DNA of 64,000 nucleotides, taken from assembly GCF_023159225.1 (NCBI RefSeq), contig NC_063163.1, positions 110,329,885 through 110,393,884 of the forward strand, in the 5' to 3' direction. The position numbers and the translations under genes are program-made. The stretch is from Perognathus longimembris pacificus. Taxonomy: Eukaryota > Chordata > Mammalia > Rodentia > Heteromyidae. The notes beneath the pieces are model-generated. The model ran no database searches and had not been told where the DNA came from. It worked only from the letters and a program-made list of their open reading frames with translations. The first letter of the stretch is position 1. Each line of letters opens with the position of its first letter. Below, piece after piece: positions 46,791 to 56,070 of the stretch.

Positions 46791-47503
46791 TACAACTTCT
46801 TTATAGATAATATAGGGGGTAGATATGTCTGTGGGAAGATTACGAACTTCTAAGGACTGTTATCACCTTTCCACATTTCTTAGAATATCTTAATTTATTC
46901 AAGTCAAGGACTCCATTGCTGCTTACACAGTAACATTATATTTCTGTATTTAAGAGGCTCATCTTCAGGAATCTGTATCATTCGTGGCAGTGAAAAGCCT
47001 ACAGAAGTCAGGGATTTCATCTTGTAAAGTCTTCTTCAAGATTTTGCTGACATCAACATGTTAAGTAGAAATGTTCTCCAGAATGGGAGGTAATGAATGA
47101 GGGTTTAGCCTTTAAGATTTTCCCCTTGTTACATAGGCAGATTAATTTCTGAAACCTGTGAATATAACAGACTACATAGAACAATTAAGGTTGCAGATGA
47201 ATTAAGATGGCTAGTCGTGTGACTTTAAGATGATTTTTAGCTTATCTACTGGCCCTTGAAGTGGAAGAGGGAAGAAGATGCATCAGGAGAGGTGATGGTG
47301 GTAGCAGGCACCATGCTGGCTTCAGCAATGGAGAGAGGGGACGACACTAAGCAAGGAAATTCTAGTAGCTAGAAAAGGCTGAAATCTTTGTCTCACAGAA
47401 CTTGCAGAAAAGAATACAGCATGGAATACAACTTGATTTTAGTTCAATGACACTGCTATGAAACAATTAGGTTACATATTGGGTTGTTAAAGCCAATGGT
47501 AAG

Positions 47504-47710
47504 GGCTGGGAACAATGGCCTAGTGGCAAGAGAGCTTGCCTCATATACATGAAGCCCTGGGTTCGATTCCCCAGCACCACATATACAAAAAATGGCCAGA
47601 AGTGGCGCTGTGGCTCAAGTGGCAGAGTGCTAGCTTTGAGTGAAAGGAAGCCAGGGACAGTGCTCAAGCCCTGAGTTCAAGGCCCAGGACTGGCCAAAAA
47701 AAAAAAAAAA
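47504..47710 (+). mobile_element. IDL-Geo dimeric SINE (plus arm of an inverted pair)
   Basis: This is a full copy with A-box TGGCCTAGTGG, B-box GGTTCGATTCC, the Geo half and a 17-bp A-tail. The 14-bp target-site duplication AAGCCAATGGTAAG flanks it at 47490-47503 and 47711-47724. It is antisense to GUCY1A2. Confidence 0.96.
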
Positions 47711-47821
47711 AAGCCAATGGTAAGTAATTACTGATTAATGAGTGATCAGCAAGTAATCCTATCTATAAGACTCATTTGAAGCAGTTTTTGGTTTTTTGTT
47801 TTTTGTTGTTTTTTTTCTTTT

Positions 47822-48013
47822 TGCCAGTCTTGGGCTTGGACTCAGGGCCTGAGCACTGTCCCTGGCTTCTTTTTGCTCAAGGCTAGCACTCTGCCACTTG
47901 AGCCACAGCGCCACTTCTGGCCGTTTTCTATATATGTGGTGCTGGGGAATTGAACCCAGGGCTTCATGTATATGAGGCAAGCACTCTTGCCACTAGGCCA
48001 TATTCCCAGCCCC
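47822..48013 (-). mobile_element. IDL-Geo dimeric SINE (minus arm of an inverted pair)
   Basis: This is a full minus-strand copy with a T-rich tail at 47789-47821 and the target-site duplication TTTGAAGCAGTTTT at 47775-47788 and 48015-48028. It lies 111 bp from the end of the oppositely oriented copy at 47504-47710. Confidence 0.96.
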
Positions 48014-48299
48014 GTTTGAAGCAGTTTTAACTTCTGCTTAAATTGGGGTATTTTCCAGGAAAACAGTCACTTTCTAGCATGTGTCTCTAAGTTAGACCAC
48101 TGTTAATAAAAATTCGTAAGAATAGAACTGATTACTAGTTCCATTCTGATTCATAGCTCAAATACCTTTGACCAAATAACCAAATGCATTCTTTCCTTAG
48201 GATTGCCAGATGGGTCTGTAATAGAACTATTTCTAAAATGATAGAAGGAAGTACAGAAATATGATGTCCATCTTCATGAGAAGAACAGGATGAAACAAT

Positions 48300-48720
48300 A
48301 AATAAATGTTACTACATTCCAAGTAATAAGAACTTTATAAACATCAGGTTAAACCCTAGCAATAATTTCTGAATAGGTACTCGTTTTCTTTTTTTATTAA
48401 ATTATTTTGTCATTCATAGGGCTTAAACTCAGGGCCTGTGCACTGTCCCTGAGCTCTTTTGCTCAAGGATAGTGTTCTACAACTTGGAGCCACAGCTCCA
48501 CTTCCAGGTTTTGAGTGGTTAATTGGCGATGAGTCTCACAGGGACTAGGCTGGCTTTGAACTTTGATCCTCAGATCCCAGCCTCCTGAATAGCTAGGATT
48601 ATAGATGTGAGTCACTGGTGGCTGATAATAAGTACTCATTTTCAAGATGAGAGAACTTAAGACAGGATTCTCATCCACAATCTAATTCTGAGTTTGTCTT
48701 ATCCAATTGCAATGCAAATT
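48300..48720 (-). mobile_element. MIR element split by a B1-like/Geo SINE
   Basis: The inverted MIR words TACATTCCAAGTAATAAGAACTTTATAAACATCAGG...TAGGTACTCGTTTTC end at 48388. The MIR resumes at about 48627 with AAGTACTCATTTTCAAGATGAGAGAACTTAAGACAGG. The inserted inverted composite SINE occupies about 48389-48626 (GGCTTAAACTCAGGGCCTGTGCAC...CAGATCCCAGCCTCCTGAATAGCTAGG). A 17-bp duplication (48372-48388 and 48627-48643, two mismatches) marks the insertion. Confidence 0.85.
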
Positions 48721-49989
48721 TCCTCTTGTAATGAACAATTTGTGAGTAGTAGTGGTAAAATAAAGCTTGACTTTATCAAGAAAAGATGTTTTCACAGCAG
48801 AAGAATAACAAGCATTCTTTAAAAAATATCTAGGAGCTAATCAATTGCAAAATGAGAAAGTCACAAATATTTAAAAGTTAAGGAAACTTTCATATTAACG
48901 TAATTAAAAAAGTCTTTCTACATTTTTAGCTTGCATCCATCAAGGAAAAACAATTAAGTCTGCTCAGAGAAATCATTCAATTATTCATGCCACTTCAAAA
49001 TTTGCTGAAGCCATCCTCAATATTAGCAACAATTTCTGCCTCATACATCAGTAACACAATGGTAAGGCCATTATTTGTAATATGTGCACTATTTATAAAC
49101 ATGGATGAGTGGGAACAAAGATGAGGGTAACCATCACATTTATTCGATAAAAGTGAAACCATCAAACATGGAGAAACCTAGACTCAATAGAGATTTATTT
49201 TTGTCAAGAAATAAAATTAGTGATGAAATGCTCTAGGTGAAGAGGAAATGATCCCTGGCCATTCATGCAACACAATGACTCATTTAATATCTCAAAGAAA
49301 TGAGGACTGTCAAATCAGAGTTATAGTCCTGATTCTAAAGACATTTTCTGTTAAGTCTGCAAGGAATTTTCAGATTAAAAAAATCCAGTAATTCCAGTAA
49401 AATCTTTGAAAAGTAAAATTGTTATATGAAATGCAAAGTAAGAGCATACTTTGCATGAATTTAAAAGTACAAAATAAAACTAAGTGCTCATCAATGGAGA
49501 AATAAATTAATAAAACATCATGTCGTTGTGAACGGAATGTCACATAGCAAGTAACCAATGACCATTAATCTATGTTTCATCACAGACAGATTCTAAAAAC
49601 ATGAAGTTTTGGTCCAATACAAACCAAAACAGGAAAAAGAATATTGCCAAATACCACTTAGATAGATTAAAATATGTAAAATAAGATGCTATTGTTTAGG
49701 GATACATAGATAGAAAGTTAATACACCAAGAGTGGACTAACAGTTTACCAATTTGATTTCTAAGTTAACCAAAATAAGATACTAATGAAATATGTACCAA
49801 TGACTAGCACAAAGTCTGAGCCAGGTGAGAAATTTTCATAATGTTCTTTTCCATTTATTCATAGAGGTCTACCTTATGGAACACTTAACTCATCAAACCA
49901 ATAAATGTTTAAGAGGTGCTTGGTTTATGTTAAACATTTTTCCCTAAGTCCTGGGGAATATATTGATGCTCTAAACCAGACATACTCTG

Positions 49990-50175
49990 CCTATGTGGAG
50001 TGCATTTTAGTAGGGGAGATAACATTTATCAGAAACAAAACAGGGGTAAGGGGGAGGGGAGAGGGGGGTATGAGGGACAAGGTAACAAACAGTACAAGAA
50101 ATGTATCCAATGCCTAACGTATGAAACTGTAACCTCTCTGTACATCAGTTTGATAATAAAAACTTAAAAAAAGAA
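49990..50175 (+). mobile_element. L1 3'UTR-like end with polyadenylation signal and A-tail
   Basis: A G-rich polypurine tract (50041-50075) is followed by GACAAGGTAACAAACAGTACAAG and ACTGTAACCTCTCTGTACATCAG. GATAATAAAAACTT holds an AATAAA word and an A-rich tail follows. It is the reverse complement of the repeats at 36785-37065 and 7118-7390. Confidence 0.8.
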
Positions 50176-50696
50176 ACAAAACAAGGGTAAACTGAGAAGT
50201 CCAAGATGTGTACTGTTGTCAGAGATTACTTGAAAATCAATAGAGTTTGAAATTTTACTCTGTACATAGCATATTGAACTTGACAATTTTTGCTTAATAT
50301 TTACTATTTTTAAAAGAATAGAAACAATGTAACCATTTTTTTCCATCTTACTCCTTTGGATTTTATAAACAATAAGGAACATTGTGCAGATCCTGGGATT
50401 TAAAGTGCATTGTAGACCCTTAACATTTGTCTTCTCCAGTATTTTAAGTAGGTCTACAACACAAAGACAGATCACAGGAAATGACAAACCTCTCAGTCAA
50501 GTCAGATGTTCCAGGTATTCTCGCAGGGTGCAAATACAAGTTTGTGTCACAATGACTATCTTTCAGATGGGACGGTTTACTTAGAACAACTTAGAGAAGG
50601 ACAGGGTTAAGAAAAAGAAGAGGATGTCACAAAATGACAAGATACCAGCTCAACTCAGTACCCAAGAGAGGAGGAAGAAGGCCAGAGAACACTTAC

Positions 50697-50851
50697 TGGT
50701 AAGTGGTGGGGCTGACATTGATGCGCCGAGGATGGCTTCCCGATTCAAATTTGCTTGCCAGAGTCACATTATTTCCAAACAGGCAATATCGTGGCATTCT
50801 CACCCCAACAACTCCAGCCAGCACGGAGCCCGAGTGAATTCCTATCCTCAT
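50697..50851 (-). CDS. GUCY1A2: GUCY1A2 penultimate coding exon (guanylate cyclase catalytic domain)
   Basis: The 155-nt exon encodes 51 residues plus two bases of a split Gln codon. It lies between a CCTTTTCCTTTTGTAG acceptor and donor GTAAGT on the minus strand. The peptide begins [20 protein letters not shown] and continues [20 protein letters not shown] to INVSPTTY, the unmistakable class III nucleotidyl cyclase core of soluble guanylate cyclase alpha chains. Ser/His pattern and the alpha-2 tail encoded by the next exon assign it to alpha-2 rather than alpha-1. The NNVTLASK segment has Lys where beta-1 has the catalytic Arg of its N-x3-R pair, as expected because beta-1 supplies those residues and alpha supplies the metal-binding Asp residues. 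Those residues lie in exons outside what I could find. The Met at the exon start is internal. Confidence 0.97.
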
Positions 50852-50934
50852 CTACAAAAGGAAAAGGTAAAGAACATGCTTGTTTCCTCTGGGATGCAAT
50901 GGTTTCAATACCAGGTACTTCTGTCATCCAATAA

Positions 50935-51050
50935 TTAAGACCAGAGTTCCTCAAAGACAGGATCCAGGTCTCAGTCACTTTTATGAGCATAATATCTAGA
51001 CAATTTCAGTGTTCAAGGATCATAAATGTTGTGAGATAAGTAAGTGGGTA
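50935..51050 (+). mobile_element. Probable L2 LINE 3'-end fragment
   Basis: AGAGTTCCTCAAAGACAGGATCCAGGTCTCAGTCACTTTTATGAGCATAATATCTAGACAATTTCAGTG and a GATCATAAATGTTGTGAGATAAGTAAGTG end follow the L2 3' consensus layout. There, a GAGCTCCTTGAGGGCAGGG-type word precedes a TAGGTGCTCAATAAATG-type end. The copy is diverged. Confidence 0.5.
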
Positions 51051-51109
51051 TTTAGAAAAATATGTTACAGGTTAAATCAAGATCCATTATTCCTCACACG
51101 GTCCTCCAG

Positions 51110-51315
51110 TGATTCTCCTAGCAGGCCCCATTATTTCCCTCCATAGCTTTAACACAGTTCTAAGTTAAATATTTATAATTCTGCTTCTTTTATATAATGT
51201 TGGATTTTTCCATGAGAGAAGAGTATTTGCTTAGTGTCTTACTGCTAGGTATTCAGCACTTAGAATAATACCTCAAGCAAAGCAGGTACCCAAAATGTAC
51301 TAAGTGATTAACGTT
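51110..51315 (+). mobile_element. L2 LINE fragment
   Basis: The order of GCCCCATTATTTCCCTCCATAGC, ACACAGTTCTAAGTTAAATATTTATAATTCTG, ACTGCTAGGTATTCAGCACTTAGAATAATACC and GCAGGTACCCAAAATGTAC corresponds to the L2 3' region. Confidence 0.65.
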
Positions 51316-51895
51316 GCATGCATTATTGGAGTTCCCTGGACAGAATAATAAAATGAAGTTATAGAGACTTCAACCCTTGAATTCATCAAGGCACTGATTG
51401 AAATGATGAAAAGGTAAGTTAAGCATGGTGTACGTATTCTCTGAGAATCTGATCAAGATTAACCTAGCCTGTACCTAGAAGGAGCCCTCAATATGTAGTT
51501 GACACGCATTTAAGTCTGATGAAATGAAGTTTTCTCCATGTGGTCTACAGAGAGCTATTGGGAACAAGGGAGGGAATACAGGGTAACTGCCAATGTGGTA
51601 GTCAGATCTCCCTCTCTGACAAACTGGTTGTGAAAACAAAAGGTCACTCTAGACAAACCCTCATAAGTAAAATGGAAGACTTCTTTATAAATCAACCCAC
51701 AGTTTGAAATGAAGGCAGTCTGGCTGCTGCTCCACTTCTCACTTGCTTTTAACAACCATATTGAATTCCAACATGGTAGAAAGAGCCAAAATGCAGTAGA
51801 GAAAGAAGAAAAAAATGAAGTCATCCTACCAGACACCAAGTCATAGTACAAACATATTTGCCACATGAATTACATTGTATAAGAGTAGAAATAAC

Positions 51896-52082
51896 GGGGC
51901 TGGGATGTGGCCTAGTGGTAGAGTGCTTGCCTAGCATGCAGGAAGCCCTGGGTTCGATTCCTTAGCACCACATACACAGAAAACTCCAGAAGTGGTGCTG
52001 TGGCTCAAGAGGCAGAGTGATAGCCTGGAGCAAAAAGAAGCCAGGGACAGTGCCTGGGACAAGCCCCAGGACTGGCAAAACA
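51896..52082 (+). mobile_element. IDL-Geo dimeric SINE
   Basis: Left half with TGGCCTAGTGGTAGAGTGC and GGTTCGATTCC, right half shortened near its end, short A-tail. Target-site duplication AAGAGTAGAAATA at 51881-51893 and 52083-52095. The left half has the GCCTAGCATGCAGGAAGCC variant, unlike the GCCTCATATACATGAAGCC of most other copies, so it belongs to a different subfamily. Confidence 0.95.
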
Positions 52083-52309
52083 AAGAGTAGAAATAGCTAG
52101 GGCAGGTCCACATGGAAATACAGGTGTTAGATATGTGGAATATTTAAATAGGGAGAAAAGGATGATGTCCTTTCTGTGGGGAAAAAAATCTAAGTACATT
52201 AAAGATCTTAATGGAAAAGCACAACTTTGAAAAGAATTATATTAATTAATGAAAGGTTAACCGGTAGTATTAGTAAAACCTCAAAATACAAACACTTATG
52301 CCAGTTGCC

Positions 52310-53530
52310 AGTAGCTCATGCCTTTGTATTTGAAGGATACGTTAACTGGGTATAGAATTTCAGATTGACAGGTTTCTCTCTCTCTCTCTTTCTCTCTCCC
52401 TCTCTCTCTCTCACACACATACATACACATACACACACACACCATCTTTAAACTACTACTTTTTAAAATGTTCCATTTGCTTCTCCCCTGCATTCTGTCC
52501 AATGAGAAATCCACCACCACACTTAACTCTCCTACCTGTAATGTGTCTTTCTCTTATGCTGCTTTTCAGTGTTTATCTCTAGTTTTAAGTAAATGGTCAT
52601 TACTTCTCTTGCTGTTTGCTTGTTTTTTGTGATTGGAGTTTGTTGTGCTCTCCAATCTATGGGTTTAAAGAGTTACGCCTAGGAATTTTCTAGACAAGAA
52701 AAAATATATTTTTCTGTCCATTTCTCTATTTACATGCATATTAGAATGCTCAAATTCTTTCCAAAGATCACTGATTATCTGTTCACTGAACATAATCTTC
52801 TCATTGTGTTTATTTTGGATTTCTATTGCTGTATCTCCAAACTGACTTCTTTTGCAACATCTACTCTCTTGTTAGTCACGTCCAGTGTACTTATCGCAAA
52901 TACTACCATTTTCCATGCTAGAAGTTAAATTTGTGGTGATTCATTTGTCTTCCAGGAATAATTCAAATTTTGAACATATGGAACACGGTAAGAACAACTG
53001 TTTCAATTCTCTTTTTGTCTGCTCATTCTAACATCTGTTTGAGGCCTGTATCTGTCAGTTCTGATGGATTGACTTGTCTCCTCATTATGAGTCATGTTTT
53101 TAGCTTTTCTTCATGCTTAGTAATTCTTGACTGGAGGCCAAATGTCATCAATTTGACCTTGTTGAGTTGAATATTTTTTGCAAATGCTCTTGAGCTTTGT
53201 TTGGTGATAGTCAAGTTACTTAGAAACAGTTTGTTCCTTTCAACTCCTGCTTTTAAATCTTGCTAGACAAGTCTGGAGCAATGTGTCATGAAGGGCTAAT
53301 TATCCTCCATTACTGAGACATGAACCCTCCGGATGCTCTCTGTAATTTAGAAGCATTTTGACTGCCTGACAGAGACAGGTATTTTCCCTGAAGTCCTAGG
53401 TGGGAGTCTGCTACTCATCCTTTCTGATGCCACTGACTTCCATTGTCTAGTATCCACTGTCATGCAAGCTGCTCTTTCGTATATTTTGTCCAGTTTGTTT
53501 TAATATTCTAAGGTGGAAGCATAAATCCAG
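52310..53530 (-). mobile_element. Ancient L1 (L1M-type) fragment
   Basis: The plus strand reads as the antisense of an old mammalian L1 3' region in order: CATGCCTTTGTATTTGAAGGATACG, CTGGGTATAGAATTTCAGATTGACAG, GGAGTTTGTTGTGCTCTCCAATCTATGGG, TTTGTCTGCTCATTCTAACATCTG, TCCTCATTATGAGTCATGTTTTTAGC, TTACTTAGAAACAGTTTGTTCCTTTC and GGGCTAATTATCCTCC. Stops are frequent. A TC/CA microsatellite (52376-52441) has grown inside it. The small open frames here are by-products. Confidence 0.8.
52376..52441. repeat. Compound (TC)n/(CA)n microsatellite
   Basis: About 17 TC units (with interruptions) run into CACACA/CATACA units, embedded in the old L1. Confidence 0.92.
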
Positions 53531-55289
53531 CCCTGAACTCCATATTGGCTGGAAGTGGAGGTGACAGCATTTGTAAGAGATCAAAACTATCTGAAAAATG
53601 CAGGTTGATTCTGATGCGAGTTTATCCATTTGGATTTAAGAGTGGAAGTGCTGAATGGCAATGCTTCTTTTAAAGAAGACTGTGAAAGGCCTTTCTCCAA
53701 AATTAGTAACACATCTGTAATGGCATTATGTTTCTTTAGCCTTGTATTTTTACCTTCTGTATCACAGGATTGCTCAAATAACACTCAGACCTGAGAGGCT
53801 ATTGTGACTGTCATTTGGGGCCAGTCATCTACTACTGTGATCACTGTCAGCAGAAGAGCAGGCAGGAATCCCACACTGACAGTTTTCCCAGTTTCTTTCT
53901 TCTGCACTCTCTGATAGAGGAAAAGACCCTGACACCAAGTATTCAAAAAGCTTGTATATAGTTGTACCTCTGATTCCTTTCAAAAGACCCGAGGCTTGGA
54001 AATAAAAGTTATTAGGGTATGAATTATCATAACCTGGAAAGGGTGAATATAAAGAACATGATATTCTTGGAGTTGGGCAAGGGAGGAAAGAAGTCATTAA
54101 AAACAGTCCCTTAGAAACCCTTAGAAAAGTGCTCAAGAGTATCAACAACCACAAAAAAAGAACATGGATGATCACTGTCTTTATCTTACAATAGAAAAGG
54201 ATTGAGAGAATTATGTCATCTGCGAAGTAAGTCTCTACCATAGGAAACTTACAAGCTGAATCATCAGATTCCATTTTCTTTTACATTTCTTCTGACAAGT
54301 CATTGAGATTTCCCAGGAATTGTGTGGCCTATATGAGGAACTTACTGATTGCCCCATTCAGAATGTGCCAAGAGCATTCAGCAGTTAGACAAAATAGAGG
54401 GCCACATTTAACTATCCATGAGGGGGTTAGATTCAGCTTAGCAAATTTTAACCTTATTTAAATGGGTTAGCCAAGCAGTAACTCCTACCCTCACACCTTT
54501 GATAAACTAGCAGCCTCACATACAGCTGCTTGTGCCATCAGTGGACAATTGACAATGCCCTGAGGTCTGCATACATTTTTGGGTTTTCACAGCTGGAAAG
54601 TGTTTGCTGCTATTCACATCTTTTCCTGCCCCAAACATCATCAGTGATAAAGTTTTGTTTAAAAAAATCTGCACTCAACACACTGCCAACTTACAAATAC
54701 CCTTCGCAAACCAGTATAAGCAAGAAATGTAAATGCTTTGATCACACCGAAGTTTTGACAAAGCATAGAAGACTATAGGGCAAACATAAGCATAACTTTG
54801 GCAGCCATTAGCACTCTGGTTTCCTTTAAGCAATTCACTTACTACTATTCTCATTTCTGCAGGTTCTGCGGGACTAATTCTACTTCCAAATGCAAGAGTA
54901 GGCTCAAAGTGGCCAAAGTATGTTAGCGATTAATGTAGGAAAAGACGAGCCCACGTAAAAGTCAATGAAAGAGGCATTTGCAGGGAGATATATTAAGAAC
55001 CCTTTCTTTCCCCTGGGTGTGTGTTTATGAGCAGAAGACAGTACTTCAGTGAACAGCTAGAGCCAAATCACCATGATTAGAGACACAGGAGCTAGAGATA
55101 TATGGGACCAATTTGAGGAGCTTCAGGATGAAGCCAATGCAGGGAAGGTAACAACCCTATAGCTAGCCATCTCAGGTCTTCTGTTATTTTGGATAAATCT
55201 ATTCTGTTTGATTAAGGAACCTTATTTGTTCTATAATGGGTAAAAGAAAACTTTCCATGTGACACATTAGCTAAAACAACCAGTCCTAC

Positions 55290-55760
55290 CCACCCTAGTG
55301 GTAGTGGCTCACACCTGTAATCCTAGCTACTCAGGAGGCTGAGATCTGAGGATGGTGGTTCAAAGCCACCTGGGGGCATAAAAATCCATGAGAGGGGCTG
55401 GGAATATGGCCTAGTGGCTCCTACACATGGAGCTCTTGGTTTCGATTCCCCAGCACCGCATATATGGAAAACGGCCAGAAGGGGCGCTGTGGCTCAGGTG
55501 GCAGAGTGCTAGCCTTGAGCAGGAAGAAGCCAGGGACAGTGCTCAGGCCCTGAGTCCAAGGCCCAAGACTGGACAAAAAAAAAAAAAAAAAAGAAAAAGA
55601 AAAAAGAAAAAGAAAAATCCATGAGACTCTTATGTTCAATTAACCATCAGAAAACCAGAAGTAGAGCTGTGACTCATAGTGGTAGAGCAGAGTGTTCGCA
55701 TTCAGCAGAAAAGTTCAGGAACAATGCCCAAGCCCTATGACGAAGCCCTATCACAGACCA
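55290..55760 (+). mobile_element. B1-like/Geo composite SINE interrupted by a younger SINE
   Basis: The B1-like half (GTGGTAGTGGCTCACACCTGTAATCCTAGCTACTCAGGAGGC...) runs to 55393. The element resumes at 55614 with AAAATCCATGAGACTCTTATG and a Geo half to about 55760 (CAGAAGTAGAGCTGTGACTCATAGTGG...AAGCCCTATGACG). The two parts join without loss if the inserted element is removed. Confidence 0.92.
55394..55613 (+). mobile_element. IDL-Geo dimeric SINE, nested insertion
   Basis: A full element starts GGGGCTGGGAATATGGCC and ends in a long A-rich tail with AAAAAG repeats. It is flanked by the 13-bp duplication AAAATCCATGAGA (55381-55393 and 55614-55626) of the host SINE. A deletion is visible in its left half between TGGCCTAGTGGC and TCCTACACATGG. 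Confidence 0.96.
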
Positions 55761-56004
55761 AAACAGAAACAGACTCACCCTACCTCTCTTCCCACACTTG
55801 ATAGTAGCTACTGTATTACACATCCATTTATAATTCAGTAAGGGGATTGATCAATTTGAGAATGTTCTAACAAATAAATACCAACTTGTGTTGAAACAGT
55901 CCTATCTAAGCAAGGGAAAAGGTCAAAACTAAACAAGAAGGTCCATAGTGGGAATGCAAATATATTCTCGTAGAAAAAGGCACTGTGTATTCATGTTAGC
56001 ATAA

Positions 56005-56070
56005 GTCTTAAGGTTGTGACTAGTTGTGTGAGAAGCCCTGGGTTCAATTCCCAGTATTACTCTTCCATTA
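56005..56070 (+). mobile_element. ID-like SINE 5'-part fragment
   Basis: GTTGTGACTAGTTGTGTGAGAAGCCCTGGGTTCAATTCCCAGTATTAC contains a B-box (GGTTCAATTCC) in ID context. The A-box side is poorly preserved. Confidence 0.6.

Larger units (their letters stand above)
36670..50696 (-). other. GUCY1A2: GUCY1A2 last intron
   Basis: A 14,027-bp intron begins with donor GTAAGT (minus strand, 50696-50691) and ends with a CCTTAG acceptor. It splits a Gln codon after its second base. It holds many repeats listed separately. Stretches without an entry (37881-38774, 40819-40900, 41351-42319, 43781-45221, 45461-46059, 46791-47489, 48721-49989, 50176-50696) showed no exon or recognisable repeat. Confidence 0.93.

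Noticed and set aside
53825..54274. 149-codon minus-strand open frame in the GUCY1A2 intron
   Set aside because: It does not match any cyclase region, has no flanking splice signals that fit the gene's phase, and shows no recognisable domain.
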